Shown here: positions 18,199 through 27,345 of the stretch, piece after piece
How positions within the stretch are numbered: the stretch's first letter is position 1
How the letters are laid out: the number at the start of each line of letters is the position of its first letter
Assembly: GCF_902729355.1 (NCBI RefSeq)
Contig: NZ_CACVCC010000001.1
Coordinates: forward strand, 62,001 to 126,000
Direction: 5' to 3'
Source: Streptococcus sp. S784/96/1
GTDB lineage: Bacteria > Bacillota > Bacilli > Lactobacillales > Streptococcaceae
Length of the DNA: 64,000 bases
Made by a program: the position numbers and the translations under genes
The notes under the pieces: generated by a model
Databases searched by the model: none
Seen by the model: the letters and a program-made list of their open reading frames with translations, nothing else
Told to the model about the DNA's origin: nothing

Positions 18199-18366
18199 GC
18201 GCATGGTCGCTTTGGTATTTATGGCAATGAAATTGTCACTTCTATAACTTTCCGTAGTGGTGAAAGAGACTGATAAAAAAGAGTAGACTATTTTAAAGAC
18301 TGGATGATTATCATGTAAAAGAAATTGTTGGGAAAGGAAACAAAACTGTTTTAAGTATGCTGAGGC
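18199..18366 (+). pseudogene. Remnant of an unidentified gene
   Basis: Protein-like segments occur in shifting frames: one open from 18199 to a TGA at 18271 reads HGRFGIYGNEIVTSITFR and on; after a stop-rich stretch DYFKDW (from 18286) shifts frame into DDYHVKEIVGKGNKTVLS (from 18303). The run of protein-like residues across frames suggests a decayed gene tail directly upstream of spxR. I cannot name the family. Confidence 0.3.
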
Positions 18367-18407
18367 AATATTAGGCGTACTCTTAGGACAAACTTAGGAA
18401 CTTCTTT

Positions 18408-19691
18408 ATGAGTAAGCACCAGGAAATTTTAGATTATTTAGAAAATCTAGCAGTAGGGAAACGTGTCAGTGTTCGCTCAATTTCTAATCACCTCAAGGTT
18501 AGTGATGGGACTGCCTATCGTGCCATTAAAGAGGCTGAAAATCGTGGAATTGTAGAAACTCGTCCCCGTTCAGGGACAGTACGTGTTGATAAAAAAATGC
18601 GTGTCCGATTGGATAAACTGACTTATGCAGAAATTGCTAGAATTTCTGACTCGGACATTGTAGCTGGAGTAAGTGGCTTGGGTCGTGAATTTAGTAAATT
18701 TTCAATCGGAGCGATGACTCGTGAAAATATTTTGCGTTATCTAGTTAATTCTGGACTTCTCATTGTAGGGGACCGTGAGGATATCCAACTTCTAGCTTTA
18801 GAACATCAAAATGCCGTTCTAGTGACAGGAGGCTTTTCGGTATCTGACAAGGTTAAGGAAATGGCAGAGCACACCGGAATTCCTGTTATGGTGACGAGCT
18901 ATGATACCTTCAGTGTGGCGACTATGATTAACCAAGCCCTCTCCAACGCACGTATAAAAACTGATGTTAAAACAGTTGATGAGATTTATCAGTTTAAATC
19001 AGAATATGGTTATCTATTTGGAACAGATAAAGTTAAAGATTTCCACGGCCTGACTAAGAAAACTAATCACGTCCGTTTTCCTGTCGTCAATGAAAATGAA
19101 AAAGTTATTGGTGTGGTGAGTATGCGAGACATTGCTCAGAGAGAGCTTGAAGAAACCATTAGTTCGGTCATGACAAACATTCCTTTTACAACCAAACCGA
19201 GTGTTAGTTTGGCTAATATTAGTCAAAAAATGATTTTTGAAGATTATAATATGGTACCAGTTGTGGCTGATGATTTAACGCTTCTAGGAGTGATTACTCG
19301 TCGTCAAATCTTAGAGGGAATGCAAAATCTTCGTCACCCTAATCTTCATACCTATAGCGAACAAATGTTGGCGCACCTACATCATGAAAAAGATGGTTTT
19401 TCCTTTGTCGTAGAGCCTGTCATGTTAGATCATTTAGGTCAATTAGCGCAAGGTGTCTTAGCAGAATATTTCAAAGAAGTAGCGCATCGTCTTTTAACTA
19501 AAAAAAGTAAAAAGAATGTTATAATCGACCAAATGATGATATACTTTTTAGAGGCTGTTCAAATTGATGACCGTTTAACCATTGCGTCTAAAATTGTTAT
19601 GGAAAATCGCCGTAGCAGTATTTTGGATATTGAGATTTATTTGGAAAATCAAATGGTTGCTAAAGCGATGGTAACCACAAAAACCACGTAA
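18408..19691 (+). CDS. spxR: CBS-HotDog transcription factor SpxR
   Basis: A 427-residue regulator with four parts: an N-terminal winged helix-turn-helix of GntR/DeoR type (VSVRSISNHLKVSDGTAYRAIKEAE), a DRTGG-like domain (about 70-185), a CBS pair (about 195-310) and a C-terminal hotdog fold (about 315-425). This order is that of streptococcal SpxR, which in pneumococcus controls pyruvate oxidase (spxB) expression and virulence. The ligands of the CBS and hotdog parts (nucleotide and acyl-CoA like molecules) are expected from family knowledge, not seen here. The ATG 18408 has GGAAC upstream, a weak ribosome site; no better start is in frame. It precedes map as in other streptococci. Confidence 0.85.
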   Translation: MSKHQEILDYLENLAVGKRVSVRSISNHLKVSDGTAYRAIKEAENRGIVETRPRSGTVRVDKKMRVRLDKLTYAEIARISDSDIVAGVSGLGREFSKFSIGAMTRENILRYLVNSGLLIVGDREDIQLLALEHQNAVLVTGGFSVSDKVKEMAEHTGIPVMVTSYDTFSVATMINQALSNARIKTDVKTVDEIYQFKSEYGYLFGTDKVKDFHGLTKKTNHVRFPVVNENEKVIGVVSMRDIAQRELEETISSVMTNIPFTTKPSVSLANISQKMIFEDYNMVPVVADDLTLLGVITRRQILEGMQNLRHPNLHTYSEQMLAHLHHEKDGFSFVVEPVMLDHLGQLAQGVLAEYFKEVAHRLLTKKSKKNVIIDQMMIYFLEAVQIDDRLTIASKIVMENRRSSILDIEIYLENQMVAKAMVTTKTT

Positions 19692-19842
19692 TCATAAACA
19701 GTTAGTAGTTTGAAAATGAAACAACAATCTAGCAGAACATATAAAAGACCATCTCAAGGTACTGAAAGGGTCTAAATGAAGAGACAAAGGTATTTTTCTA
19801 GTCTCTTGAAAATAAAGATTAAGATATAAAAAGGAGAAAAAT

Positions 19843-20703
19843 TTGATCACTTTAAAATCACAACGTGAAATTGAAGCTATGGATAAAGCAGGGGATTTTC
19901 TTGCCTCAATTCATATAGGCCTTCGTGAATTGTTAAAACCAGGTGTTGACATGTGGGAAGTTGAGGAATATGTTCGTCGCCGCTGTAAAGAAGAAAATGT
20001 TTTGCCTCTTCAAATCGGTGTAGACGGTCATCTCATGGATTATCCTTATGCGACTTGCTGTGGACTCAACGATGAAGTTGCACACGCTTTTCCGCGTCAT
20101 TATATCCTCAAAGATGGTGACCTTTTAAAGGTTGACATGGTTTTATCTGAGCCTTTGGATAAAGCGGTGCTAGATGTTTCAAAATTAAATTTTGATAATG
20201 TTGCTGAGATGAAAAGGCACACTGAAAATTACAAAGGTGGCTTAGCAGATTCGTGTTGGGCATATGCTATTGGAAACGTGTCTGACAAAGTCAAAAATCT
20301 CATGGCTGTGACTAAAGAAGCAATGTATCGTGGTATTGAACAAGCAGTTGTTGGAAATCGTATCGGAGATATTGGTGCTGCGATTCAGAAATACGCAGAA
20401 AGTCATGGCTACGGTGTAGTACGTGACCTAGTGGGACATGGTGTAGGTCCTACAATGCATGAGGAACCAATGGTGCCTAACTATGGAATAGCTGGTCGTG
20501 GTCTGCGCTTGAAAGAAGGCATGGTCTTGACTGTTGAACCAATGATTAATACGGGTACCTGGGAAATTGATACCGATGTAAAGACTGGGTGGGCTCATAA
20601 AACACTTGATGGAGGACTTTCTTGTCAATATGAACATCAATTTGTCATCACAAAAGACGGTCCAGTTATTTTGACCAGTCAAGGAGAAGAACGAACGTAT
20701 TAA
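19843..20703 (+). CDS. map: Methionine aminopeptidase type I
   Basis: A 286-residue enzyme that removes the initiator Met from new proteins. The metal-binding residues are recognisable: the Asp of KVDMVLSE (which replaces the more usual VD sequence), His of GHGVGPTMHEEP, Glu of TVEPMI and Glu of YEHQFVIT. The start is TTG 19843, 7 bases after AAGGAG; no ATG fits better. An insert of about 30 residues after the first metal ligands (DKAVLDVSKLNFDNVAEMKR region) is larger than in E. coli Map but is a streptococcal feature. It is followed by the YihY gene on the same strand. Confidence 0.9.
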   Translation: MITLKSQREIEAMDKAGDFLASIHIGLRELLKPGVDMWEVEEYVRRRCKEENVLPLQIGVDGHLMDYPYATCCGLNDEVAHAFPRHYILKDGDLLKVDMVLSEPLDKAVLDVSKLNFDNVAEMKRHTENYKGGLADSCWAYAIGNVSDKVKNLMAVTKEAMYRGIEQAVVGNRIGDIGAAIQKYAESHGYGVVRDLVGHGVGPTMHEEPMVPNYGIAGRGLRLKEGMVLTVEPMINTGTWEIDTDVKTGWAHKTLDGGLSCQYEHQFVITKDGPVILTSQGEERTY

Positions 20704-20824
20704 GTGATGTATTTCTTTGGAAAAACAGAGATAGATAGAACTTTCAAGGATGTGTAAAAGTGGCTTAATTGTAAAAAAATAAGCCAATCTGATAAATTAA
20801 AAGCTACTAAGGAGTAAGGTCAAG

Positions 20825-21739
20825 ATGAAAAAATTAGTGAATCGTCTTCAGAACAGCCAATTCTTGACTTTTTTTCTGGAGCATTATAAGGCTTCGGAAA
20901 TGGATTTATCAAGCATTGCAGTAGCGTACTACTTACTATTAACCATCTTTCCTTTTCTGATTTTATTAGCTAATATTTTTCCTTATCTCAATATTGATAC
21001 CAGTGAACTTTTGCTTTTTTTAAGGGATAACTTACCGCATCAATTGTATGTAAGCACGTCCGGTATTATAAGCAATATTTTTAACACCTCATCAAGTGGT
21101 CTTGTGTGGGTATCCGTTTTAACGGGACTATGGACGACTGCTAAAAGTATGACCTTTTTACAAAAAGCAATTAATAAAGCCTACGATGTGCAAGAGCATC
21201 GCGATTTTGTACTATCTCATGCAATCGGTGTGCTATCAGGTGTGATTTTAGTCTTGTTTTTGATCTTAGCCATCTTTATATCTACCTTTGGCAAAGCGGT
21301 GCTTAATATTATTTACCAACACTGGCATATTGATAGCGGACTCTACAACAGTCTATCGCATCTAACTCAGCCCTTGACGTTTCTGGTTTTTTTAATTGCT
21401 GTAAGCTTGCTATATTTTATTTTGCCAAATGTCAAAATAAAACGAATAAGAAACGTTTTACCAGGAACACTTTTTACCAGTATTGTTCTCTTGCTAACAA
21501 CTAGTCTTTTTGGAGCTTACTTTAATTTGGCTATCGCAAGGTTAGAAGATTTACGATTTTTTGGTTCAGTAGCGATTTTGGTAGTCATGTTCTGGTTTAT
21601 CTTTTTTGCTAAGATCTTGATTATCGGTGCGGTGTTAAACTCCTCTTTTCAGCGTAGGCGAGAAGGAGATATTGAAACAAGACGTGGTGATGTGTTGCAA
21701 ATTATTCAAGAGAGACGTGAAAGACGAGACCAGCATTAG
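20825..21739 (+). CDS. YihY/virulence factor BrkB family inner-membrane protein
   Basis: A 304-residue integral membrane protein with about six hydrophobic segments (for example AVAYYLLLTIFPFLILLANI near residue 35, and two long C-terminal ones) and a charged C-terminal tail. It belongs to the BrkB/RbnYihY family, once misassigned as RNase BN; real function is unknown, possibly transport. The ATG has AAGGAG(T)AAGG upstream. It lies after map, the usual streptococcal order. Confidence 0.85.
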   Translation: MKKLVNRLQNSQFLTFFLEHYKASEMDLSSIAVAYYLLLTIFPFLILLANIFPYLNIDTSELLLFLRDNLPHQLYVSTSGIISNIFNTSSSGLVWVSVLTGLWTTAKSMTFLQKAINKAYDVQEHRDFVLSHAIGVLSGVILVLFLILAIFISTFGKAVLNIIYQHWHIDSGLYNSLSHLTQPLTFLVFLIAVSLLYFILPNVKIKRIRNVLPGTLFTSIVLLLTTSLFGAYFNLAIARLEDLRFFGSVAILVVMFWFIFFAKILIIGAVLNSSFQRRREGDIETRRGDVLQIIQERRERRDQH

Positions 21740-21799
21740 AACCAAAAAAGTGATTTTTCAGTAAATATCATTCTTTTAATGTAAACCTTTCCAAAAACA

Positions 21800-21808
21800 T
21801 GTTATAAT
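21800..21808 (+). promoter_or_regulatory. Extended -10 promoter of the CBS-ACT gene
   Basis: TGTTATAAT (TG 21800-21801, TATAAT 21803-21808) lies 31 bases before the ATG. Confidence 0.5.
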
Positions 21809-21838
21809 GATATTAAGAAAATAGTCGGAGGAATTTCT

Positions 21839-22498
21839 ATGGCAGTGAAAGATTTTATGACTCGAAAAGTTGTCTATGTTTCGCCAGAAACAACAGTAGC
21901 TCATGCAGCTGACTTAATGAGAGAACAAGGATTGCGTAGACTTCCAGTTATTGAAAAGGATCGCTTAGTTGGTCTTGTTACAGAAGGCACAATGGCGGAG
22001 GCTCAGCCTTCCAAGGCCACAAGTTTATCTATCTACGAAATGAATTATTTACTCAATAAGACAAAAATACGTGATGTTATGATAAAAAATGTTATCACAG
22101 TTGATCCATACGCTAGTCTTGAAGATGCTATTTTCCTAATGATGACTCACAACATTGGTGTCCTCCCAGTAGCGGAAGATGGCTATGTTTCTGGTATTAT
22201 TACGGATAAAGATATTTTCCGAACATTTCTCAGGGTTTCAGGCTATGGTGAGGAAGGGATTCGTGTGCGTGTTTTGACTGAAGATAGTGTCGGAGTTCTT
22301 GAAAAAATTGTCAAAACCATTTCAGATGAAAATCTTAACATTAGACGTACGGTAATTGCTGATGAACGTCATGGGAAGGTCGTCGTAGAAGTTCAAATTG
22401 ATGGAAATTTTGATGCAGAAATCCTTAGAGAAAAATTAGAGAATCAAGGAATAAGGATTGATAGTCTTGTCAAAACACAGGCTAAGGCGGGATTTTAG
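21839..22498 (+). CDS. CBS and ACT domain-containing protein (AcuB-like)
   Basis: A 219-residue cytosolic protein with two CBS motifs (residues about 8-60, DFMTRKVVYVSPETTVAHAA, and 78-130, DVMIKNVITVDPYASLEDAI) followed by a C-terminal ACT-like domain (GIRVRVLTEDSVGVLEKIV). CBS pairs bind adenine nucleotides and ACT domains bind small metabolites, so it is a ligand sensor, but no partner is known. A clear GGAGG precedes the ATG. Its stop is followed at once by a terminator that doubles as the left end of the palindrome array. Confidence 0.85.
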   Translation: MAVKDFMTRKVVYVSPETTVAHAADLMREQGLRRLPVIEKDRLVGLVTEGTMAEAQPSKATSLSIYEMNYLLNKTKIRDVMIKNVITVDPYASLEDAIFLMMTHNIGVLPVAEDGYVSGIITDKDIFRTFLRVSGYGEEGIRVRVLTEDSVGVLEKIVKTISDENLNIRRTVIADERHGKVVVEVQIDGNFDAEILREKLENQGIRIDSLVKTQAKAGF

Positions 22499-22504
22499 TT
22501 TGTT

Positions 22505-22540
22505 AGAGGTTGGGACAAAATATCTCAACCTTCTCTTTTT
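22505..22540 (+). terminator. Terminator after the CBS-ACT gene
   Basis: AGAGGTTGGGA (22505-22515) pairs with TCTCAACCTTCT (22523-22534), then a T-run. It is also the left boundary of the palindrome-array element. Confidence 0.65.
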
Positions 22541-22960
22541 GATAGTAATAACAGATCGACGCAGTGGTTGATTGGAAGTCTGCAACTGGACACTTCTTTA
22601 TTTTCAAGTGTCCACCTAAAATAATCCACTGGATTATTCTCGCTCATTCGTTTTCAAGCTCGAACCTAAAATAGTCCACTGGACTATTTTAGTACCACTC
22701 AATCGTTAGCGGCCATCCTATACGAATGTGATGAACGCCGTTCATCTTATTTCCAACCTTTCAAAGGTCTCTCAGACCTTAACGATTGAGACGAACTTCG
22801 TTCGACTTATTCCTCACCTCCAAAGGTTTCCAAAACCTTTGGAGCTATGCGGATGTGGGAGTGAAACTGTCCAGTGGACAGTTTCAGCTTGAGCTTATAA
22901 ACCAGAAAGCGAGGAAAAGCGAAATCGTCATTTGTTGACGATTTAACGATTTTGTCCCAC
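22505..22960. repeat. Palindrome-array element (at least eight nested hairpins, inverted ends)
   Basis: A 450-base non-coding block filled with short perfect hairpins. Half-sites include AATAATCCA (22619 area), CTAAAATAGTCCA (22666 area), GATGAAC (22730 area), AAGGTCT (22766 area), CGAAC (22793 area), CCAAAGGTTT (22820 area), GAAACTGTCCA (22863 area) and AATCGTCA (22922 area), each followed closely by its complement. CTCAATCGTTA and TAACGATTGAG pair over about 80 bases around 22700-22790. The ends are inverted: GAGGTTGGGACAAAAT on the left, ATTTTGTCCCACTCTC on the right. No open frame explains it. It separates the CBS-ACT gene from tmk, and part of it recurs inverted at 27191-27312. Confidence 0.65.
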
Positions 22961-22979
22961 TCTCTTTTACATGATTTTT

Positions 22980-22988
22980 TGGTAAAAT
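22980..22988 (+). promoter_or_regulatory. Extended -10 promoter of the tmk operon
   Basis: TGGTAAAAT (TG 22980-22981, TAAAAT 22983-22988) is 29 bases upstream of the tmk ATG, immediately right of the palindrome array. Confidence 0.45.
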
Positions 22989-23017
22989 AGAAGAAATGAT
23001 AAACAGAAAGAAGTCAT

Positions 23018-23662
23018 ATGAAAAAAGGTTTTTTGGTATCTTTTGAAGGTCCAGATGGTGCTGGTAAAACAAGTGTATTAGAGGCTTTGGTGCCACGATT
23101 ACAGGAGAAAGTTGACGATGCAATCATCACAACTAGAGAGCCAGGTGGCATCGCAATATCAGAAAAAATTCGAGATGTTATTCTTGATGTCGAACATACC
23201 AATATGGATGAAAAAACAGAGCTTTTGCTCTATATCGCCGCTCGCCGCCAACACTTAGTTGAAAAGGTTTTACCTGCTTTAAAAGCAGGTAAATTGGTTC
23301 TGGTCGATCGTTTTATTGATAGTTCAGTGGCTTATCAAGGATATGGACGAGGTCTTGATATTTCTGCCATTGATTGGCTTAATGACTATGCAACAGATGG
23401 GCATAAACCAGACCTAACCCTGTATTTTGATGTGCCGTCAGAGATTGGACTAGATCGTATTTCAAAAAATGCAGAGCGAGAAGTTAATCGGCTCGATTTA
23501 GAAGCTCTCAGCATGCATCAGAAAGTACGTTCTGGTTATTTGAAATTAGCTAATCAAGAAAGTAATCGCGTGGTAACGATTGATGCGAGTCAGTCTCTTG
23601 AAAAAGTTATCAATGATGCTTATCAAGTTGTTTTATCAGCCTTAGAAAAGGTAGAGAAATGA
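23018..23662 (+). CDS. tmk: Thymidylate kinase
   Basis: A 214-residue kinase converting dTMP to dTDP for DNA synthesis. The P-loop [11 protein letters not shown] (residues 8-18), the DR motif in [14 protein letters not shown] and the LID region ([11 protein letters not shown]) are all present; length is normal for the family. It overlaps holB by 4 bases (ATGA), so the two are translationally coupled, as in other Firmicutes. Confidence 0.95.
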   Translation: MKKGFLVSFEGPDGAGKTSVLEALVPRLQEKVDDAIITTREPGGIAISEKIRDVILDVEHTNMDEKTELLLYIAARRQHLVEKVLPALKAGKLVLVDRFIDSSVAYQGYGRGLDISAIDWLNDYATDGHKPDLTLYFDVPSEIGLDRISKNAEREVNRLDLEALSMHQKVRSGYLKLANQESNRVVTIDASQSLEKVINDAYQVVLSALEKVEK

Positions 23663-24522
23663 AATTAGCCCAACACCAATCCAAACATTTTGAACGGTTT
23701 TCTTATATTCTAAAGAATGGTCACATGAGCCATGCCTATCTTTTTTCTGGAGACTTTGGTTCGTTTGAATTAGCGCTTTGGTTAGCCAAAAGTCGATTTT
23801 GCGAACAACTCTCCGATGGTTTGCCTTGTGAAGTTTGTAGATCCTGTCGTTTAATTGAACAACGAGAATTTTCAGATGTGAAAATTGTGGAACCTCAAGG
23901 ACAACTGATAAAAACAGATACTATTCGAGAGTTGACGCGTGATTTTTCTCGTTCAGGGTTTGAAGGAAAATCACAAGTTTTTATCATTAAAGATGCAGAT
24001 AAAATGCATAGTAATGCGGCAAATAGTCTTTTAAAATTTATTGAAGAGCCTCAAAGTCAGTCTTACGTGATCTTGCTCACCAGTGATGAAAGTAAGGTAC
24101 TGCCAACAATTAAAAGCCGTTGTCAATTATTTCGCTTTGTCAAAAATCAGCAATATTTAGAAGACCTATTGTTACAACAAGGACTTTTGAAAAGTCAAGC
24201 ACGTCTTCTAGCGCAAGTTGCAACAAATGAATCAGAGGCGCTAGCCTTGTCCCAAAATAGTAAGGTGTTAGATTTGGAACAAATGTTGGAAAAATTTGTC
24301 AAACTTTTAAATCAAGAGCGTGACAAAGCTTATTTAGAAGTGTCAAGACTATCAGCCCTTGCATCAGAAAAAGATTTTCAAGATTTGACGTTTAGATTAC
24401 TAACGGTTATCCTATCAGAAAAAAATATTCCAAAGTTGTTAACAGACTGTTATCAAGCAAGACGCATGTGGCAAGCTAATGTTAGTTTTCAAAATGCCTT
24501 AGATTATTTTGTGATTGCTTAG
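23659..24522 (+). CDS. holB: DNA polymerase III delta-prime subunit
   Basis: A 287-residue clamp-loader subunit. The AAA+ fold is recognisable, with the zinc-module cysteines ([16 protein letters not shown], residues ~47-62), the sensor-like [10 protein letters not shown] and SRCQLFRF segments. The Walker A site is degenerate (FSGDFGSFE), as is normal for delta-prime, which does not hydrolyse ATP. It loads the sliding clamp with tau/gamma and delta. It sits in the conserved tmk-holB-yabA-rsmI group; the PSP1-domain gene often found between holB and yabA in other Firmicutes is absent. Confidence 0.92.
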   Translation: MKLAQHQSKHFERFSYILKNGHMSHAYLFSGDFGSFELALWLAKSRFCEQLSDGLPCEVCRSCRLIEQREFSDVKIVEPQGQLIKTDTIRELTRDFSRSGFEGKSQVFIIKDADKMHSNAANSLLKFIEEPQSQSYVILLTSDESKVLPTIKSRCQLFRFVKNQQYLEDLLLQQGLLKSQARLLAQVATNESEALALSQNSKVLDLEQMLEKFVKLLNQERDKAYLEVSRLSALASEKDFQDLTFRLLTVILSEKNIPKLLTDCYQARRMWQANVSFQNALDYFVIA

Positions 24523-24538
24523 AGAAGAAGGAGGATGA

Positions 24539-24865
24539 ATGAATAAAAAAGCATTACTGGAACAAATGGAAGCTTTCTCTCAACAATTTATGGTAAGTCT
24601 AGCAGAATTTGATGCCATGAGAAAGAAAGTCCAAGAAGTTTTTGAAGAAAATGCGCGTCTTCGTATGGAAAATACAGCCTTACGGGAGCATCTTAGTCAA
24701 TTAATTATTGATGAACAGCCTCTCAGACACTCGACTCGAGGAAAAGAGCATATGGAATCCATTTATGAAGAAGGATTTCATGTTTGCAATGATTTTTATG
24801 GTCAACATCGGGAAAATAAAGAAGATTGTGCCTTTTGTATGGAACTTCTATACAGTCGAAAATAA
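24539..24865 (+). CDS. yabA: DNA replication initiation control protein YabA
   Basis: A 108-residue protein with an N-terminal coiled coil (about residues 1-55, heptads through MRKKVQEVFEENARLRMEN) and a C-terminal zinc-binding part with His and Cys ligands (HVCNDFYGQHRENKEDCAFC). YabA tetramers bridge DnaA and the clamp DnaN to limit re-initiation. ATG 24539 overlaps a dead-end ATG at 24535; GGAGG lies upstream. It lies between holB and rsmI, the normal place. Confidence 0.92.
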   Translation: MNKKALLEQMEAFSQQFMVSLAEFDAMRKKVQEVFEENARLRMENTALREHLSQLIIDEQPLRHSTRGKEHMESIYEEGFHVCNDFYGQHRENKEDCAFCMELLYSRK

Positions 24866-24981
24866 TTAATAGAGAAAATCAATAATAACAAGATTATCAT
24901 TTTGATTTTTCTAATTTTGATGATTTGAGAACTGACGGGTGTCTGTCACAGACTCACGTATCGTACTAAAAGGAGAACGCC

Positions 24982-25848
24982 ATGCAAGTTCAAAAATCCT
25001 TTAAGGGGAAAACAAGTTATGGAACCCTTTATTTGGTTCCAACCCCTATTGGAAATCTACAAGACATGACTTTTCGTGCAGTTGAAACGTTAAAAAATGT
25101 TGATGTTATCTGCGCAGAGGACACGAGAAACACTGGTTTGTTATTAAAGCATTTTGATATTGAAACGAGACAAATCTCCTTTCACGAACACAATGCTTTT
25201 GAAAAAATACCAGACTTGATTGCTCTATTAAAAGAAGGCAAAAGTCTGGCTCAGGTATCTGATGCGGGAATGCCCTCCATCTCTGACCCAGGACATGATT
25301 TGGTTAAATCGGCCATTTCAGAAGAGATTTCTGTCGTTTCTTTGCCAGGGGCTTCTGCTGGCATCACAGCTTTAATTGCATCAGGATTAGCTCCTCAACC
25401 ACATATTTTTCATGGTTTTTTACCGAGAAAAGCAGGGCAGCAAAAGGCATTTTTCCAAGAAAAAAAAGCTTACCCAGAGACCCAAATTTTTTACGAAAGC
25501 CCTTATCGTGTATCTGATACGCTGGAAAATATGTTGGAAATCTATGGTGACCGTGATGTTGTCGTGGTTAGAGAATTGACTAAACTTTACGAAGAATACC
25601 AACGTGGAAAGATTTCAGAAGTTTTAACTTATCTATTAGAAAATCCTCTGAAAGGAGAATGCTTGATTTTAGTTTCAGGAGCTTCTGAGGATGTTATTTC
25701 TGATGACATCGTGGACGAATTAGACCTAGAGGATTTAGTTGCACAGCTCATTTCTCAAGGGAAAAAGCCCAATCAAGCCATCAAGGAAGTCGCTAAAACT
25801 TACAACCTCAATCGTCAAGAGGTTTACAATGCTTATCATAAGATTTAG
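24982..25848 (+). CDS. rsmI: 16S rRNA (cytidine-1402-2'-O)-methyltransferase
   Basis: A 288-residue tetrapyrrole-methylase fold enzyme that methylates the ribose of C1402 in the 16S decoding centre, using SAM. Motifs: LYLVPTPIGNLQDMTFRA, CAEDTRNTGLLL, SDAGMPSISDPG and LPGASAG. A terminal KKPNQAIKEVAKTYNLNRQEVYNAYH segment is the helical tail typical of Gram-positive RsmI. AAGGAG precedes the ATG. It is followed 12 bases later by pepT. Confidence 0.95.
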   Translation: MQVQKSFKGKTSYGTLYLVPTPIGNLQDMTFRAVETLKNVDVICAEDTRNTGLLLKHFDIETRQISFHEHNAFEKIPDLIALLKEGKSLAQVSDAGMPSISDPGHDLVKSAISEEISVVSLPGASAGITALIASGLAPQPHIFHGFLPRKAGQQKAFFQEKKAYPETQIFYESPYRVSDTLENMLEIYGDRDVVVVRELTKLYEEYQRGKISEVLTYLLENPLKGECLILVSGASEDVISDDIVDELDLEDLVAQLISQGKKPNQAIKEVAKTYNLNRQEVYNAYHKI

Positions 25849-25860
25849 AAGGAAACTAAC

Positions 25861-27090
25861 ATGTACGAAAATTTACTAGACCGCTTTTTAACCTACGTTA
25901 AAATTAACACACGTTCAGATGAAAACAGCACGACAACACCATCTACACCAAGTCAAACGGATTTTGCACTCAATATCTTGAAGCCAGAAATGGAGCGCAT
26001 TGGGCTTGTTGATGTGCATTATTTAGAGCACAATGGCTATATTGTTGGTACTTTACCAGCTAATGGCGAGGGGTTCAAGCACACCATTGGTTATATTTCT
26101 CATATTGATACCGCTGATTTTAATGCTGAAAATATTGCGCCACAAGTCATTGAAAACTATGACGGTGGTGATATTGCACTTGGTTCATCAGGCTATAGCC
26201 TATCTCCAAAGGATTTTCCAAATCTTGATAATTACAAAGGACAAACCTTAATTACAACAGATGGGACAACACTTCTTGGTGCTGATGATAAATCAGGTAT
26301 TGCTGAAATTATGACTGCTGTTGAATACCTTGCAAGCCACCCTGAAATTGAGCATGGAGAAATCCGTGTTGGGTTTGGTCCAGATGAAGAAATTGGTGTT
26401 GGTGCTAATAAATTTGATGTTGAGGACTTTAACGTTGACTTTGCCTATACCATTGATGGTGGACCACTCGGTGAACTTCAATATGAAACTTTTAGCGCAG
26501 CCGCAGCGGAACTTCGCTTTATCGGGCGAAATGTTCATCCAGGAACAGCTAAAAATAGCATGATTAACGCCCTGCAATTAGCAACAGATTTCCATAATCA
26601 ACTACCTTCTGGAGAACGCCCTGAGCATACAGAAGGTTATGAAGGGTTCTATCATCTTCATGGTTTGAGTGGAACTGTTGATGAGGCGACAAGCTCTTAT
26701 ATTATCCGTGACTTTGAGGATAAGGCTTTTGAAAATCGCAAAGCTGAAATGGAGAAAATCGCAGCTAAGATGAATGCAGAACTCGGAGAAGAACGCGTCA
26801 TTTTGACCCTTCACGACCAATACTATAACATGAAAAAAGTCATTGAAAAAGACATGACACCAGTTAATATTGCCAAGTCTGTTATGGAAAATCTTGAGAT
26901 TAAACCAATCATCGAACCAATTCGTGGCGGTACAGATGGCTCTAAAATCTCCTTTATGGGAATTCCAACACCAAACATCTTTGCAGGCGGTGAAAACATG
27001 CATGGTCGCTTTGAATATGTCAGCCTACAAACCATGGAAAAAGCAGTTGATGTTATCATCGGGATTTCAACATATAGGGATAAAAATTAG
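25861..27090 (+). CDS. pepT: Peptidase T (tripeptide aminopeptidase)
   Basis: A 409-residue M20 zinc metallopeptidase that cleaves the N-terminal residue from tripeptides in the cytosol. Metal-site motifs are visible: SHIDTAD (His and Asp), GADDKSG (bridging Asp), the catalytic/metal pair in [13 protein letters not shown], and the late His in [12 protein letters not shown]. Length and start (GGAAACTAAC ATG) fit the family. It ends the rsmI-pepT pair and is followed by repeat copy C. Confidence 0.95.
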   Translation: MYENLLDRFLTYVKINTRSDENSTTTPSTPSQTDFALNILKPEMERIGLVDVHYLEHNGYIVGTLPANGEGFKHTIGYISHIDTADFNAENIAPQVIENYDGGDIALGSSGYSLSPKDFPNLDNYKGQTLITTDGTTLLGADDKSGIAEIMTAVEYLASHPEIEHGEIRVGFGPDEEIGVGANKFDVEDFNVDFAYTIDGGPLGELQYETFSAAAAELRFIGRNVHPGTAKNSMINALQLATDFHNQLPSGERPEHTEGYEGFYHLHGLSGTVDEATSSYIIRDFEDKAFENRKAEMEKIAAKMNAELGEERVILTLHDQYYNMKKVIEKDMTPVNIAKSVMENLEIKPIIEPIRGGTDGSKISFMGIPTPNIFAGGENMHGRFEYVSLQTMEKAVDVIIGISTYRDKN

Positions 27091-27190
27091 AAACAAGCTA
27101 TAAAATATGTTACAATGAGAATAGGACAGGAGTCATGATTTCGTAGTTTTGGCTTCCTCTTGTTATCTCATTTCTAAGCTCAGGCTAAAT

Positions 27191-27312
27191 CTGTCCAGTG
27201 GATTATTTTAGGCAGACACTTGAAAATAAAAAGCAGACCTCCAATCAACCACTGCATCAAGTTATCTATAAACTAAAATTTAAGAGGCGGGGATATTTTT
27301 GTCCCAACCTCC
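27191..27312 (-). repeat. Inverted partial copy of the palindrome-array element
   Basis: The reverse complement of this stretch matches the left end of the 22.5-kb element: GTCCCAACCTC, GCAGACcTCCAATCAACC and TCCAGTGGATTATTTTAGG correspond in order to 22506-22516, 22561-22583 and 22612-22636. The copy covers about 120 of 450 bases. It may also act as the terminator for pepT. Confidence 0.65.
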
Positions 27313-27345
27313 TTTTGATGTCATTATATGGAAAGGGGAAGTGAC

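Noticed and set aside
22505..22960. CRISPR array
   Set aside because: The hairpins are not direct repeats of constant length and there are no evenly sized spacers or cas genes.
24941..24953. Palindrome GTCTGTCACAGAC upstream of rsmI as an operator
   Set aside because: Perfect but short, and no regulator or promoter nearby supports it.
26293..27059. Several minus-strand frames opposite pepT
   Set aside because: They are mirror frames of a well-supported gene, without ribosome sites or motifs.
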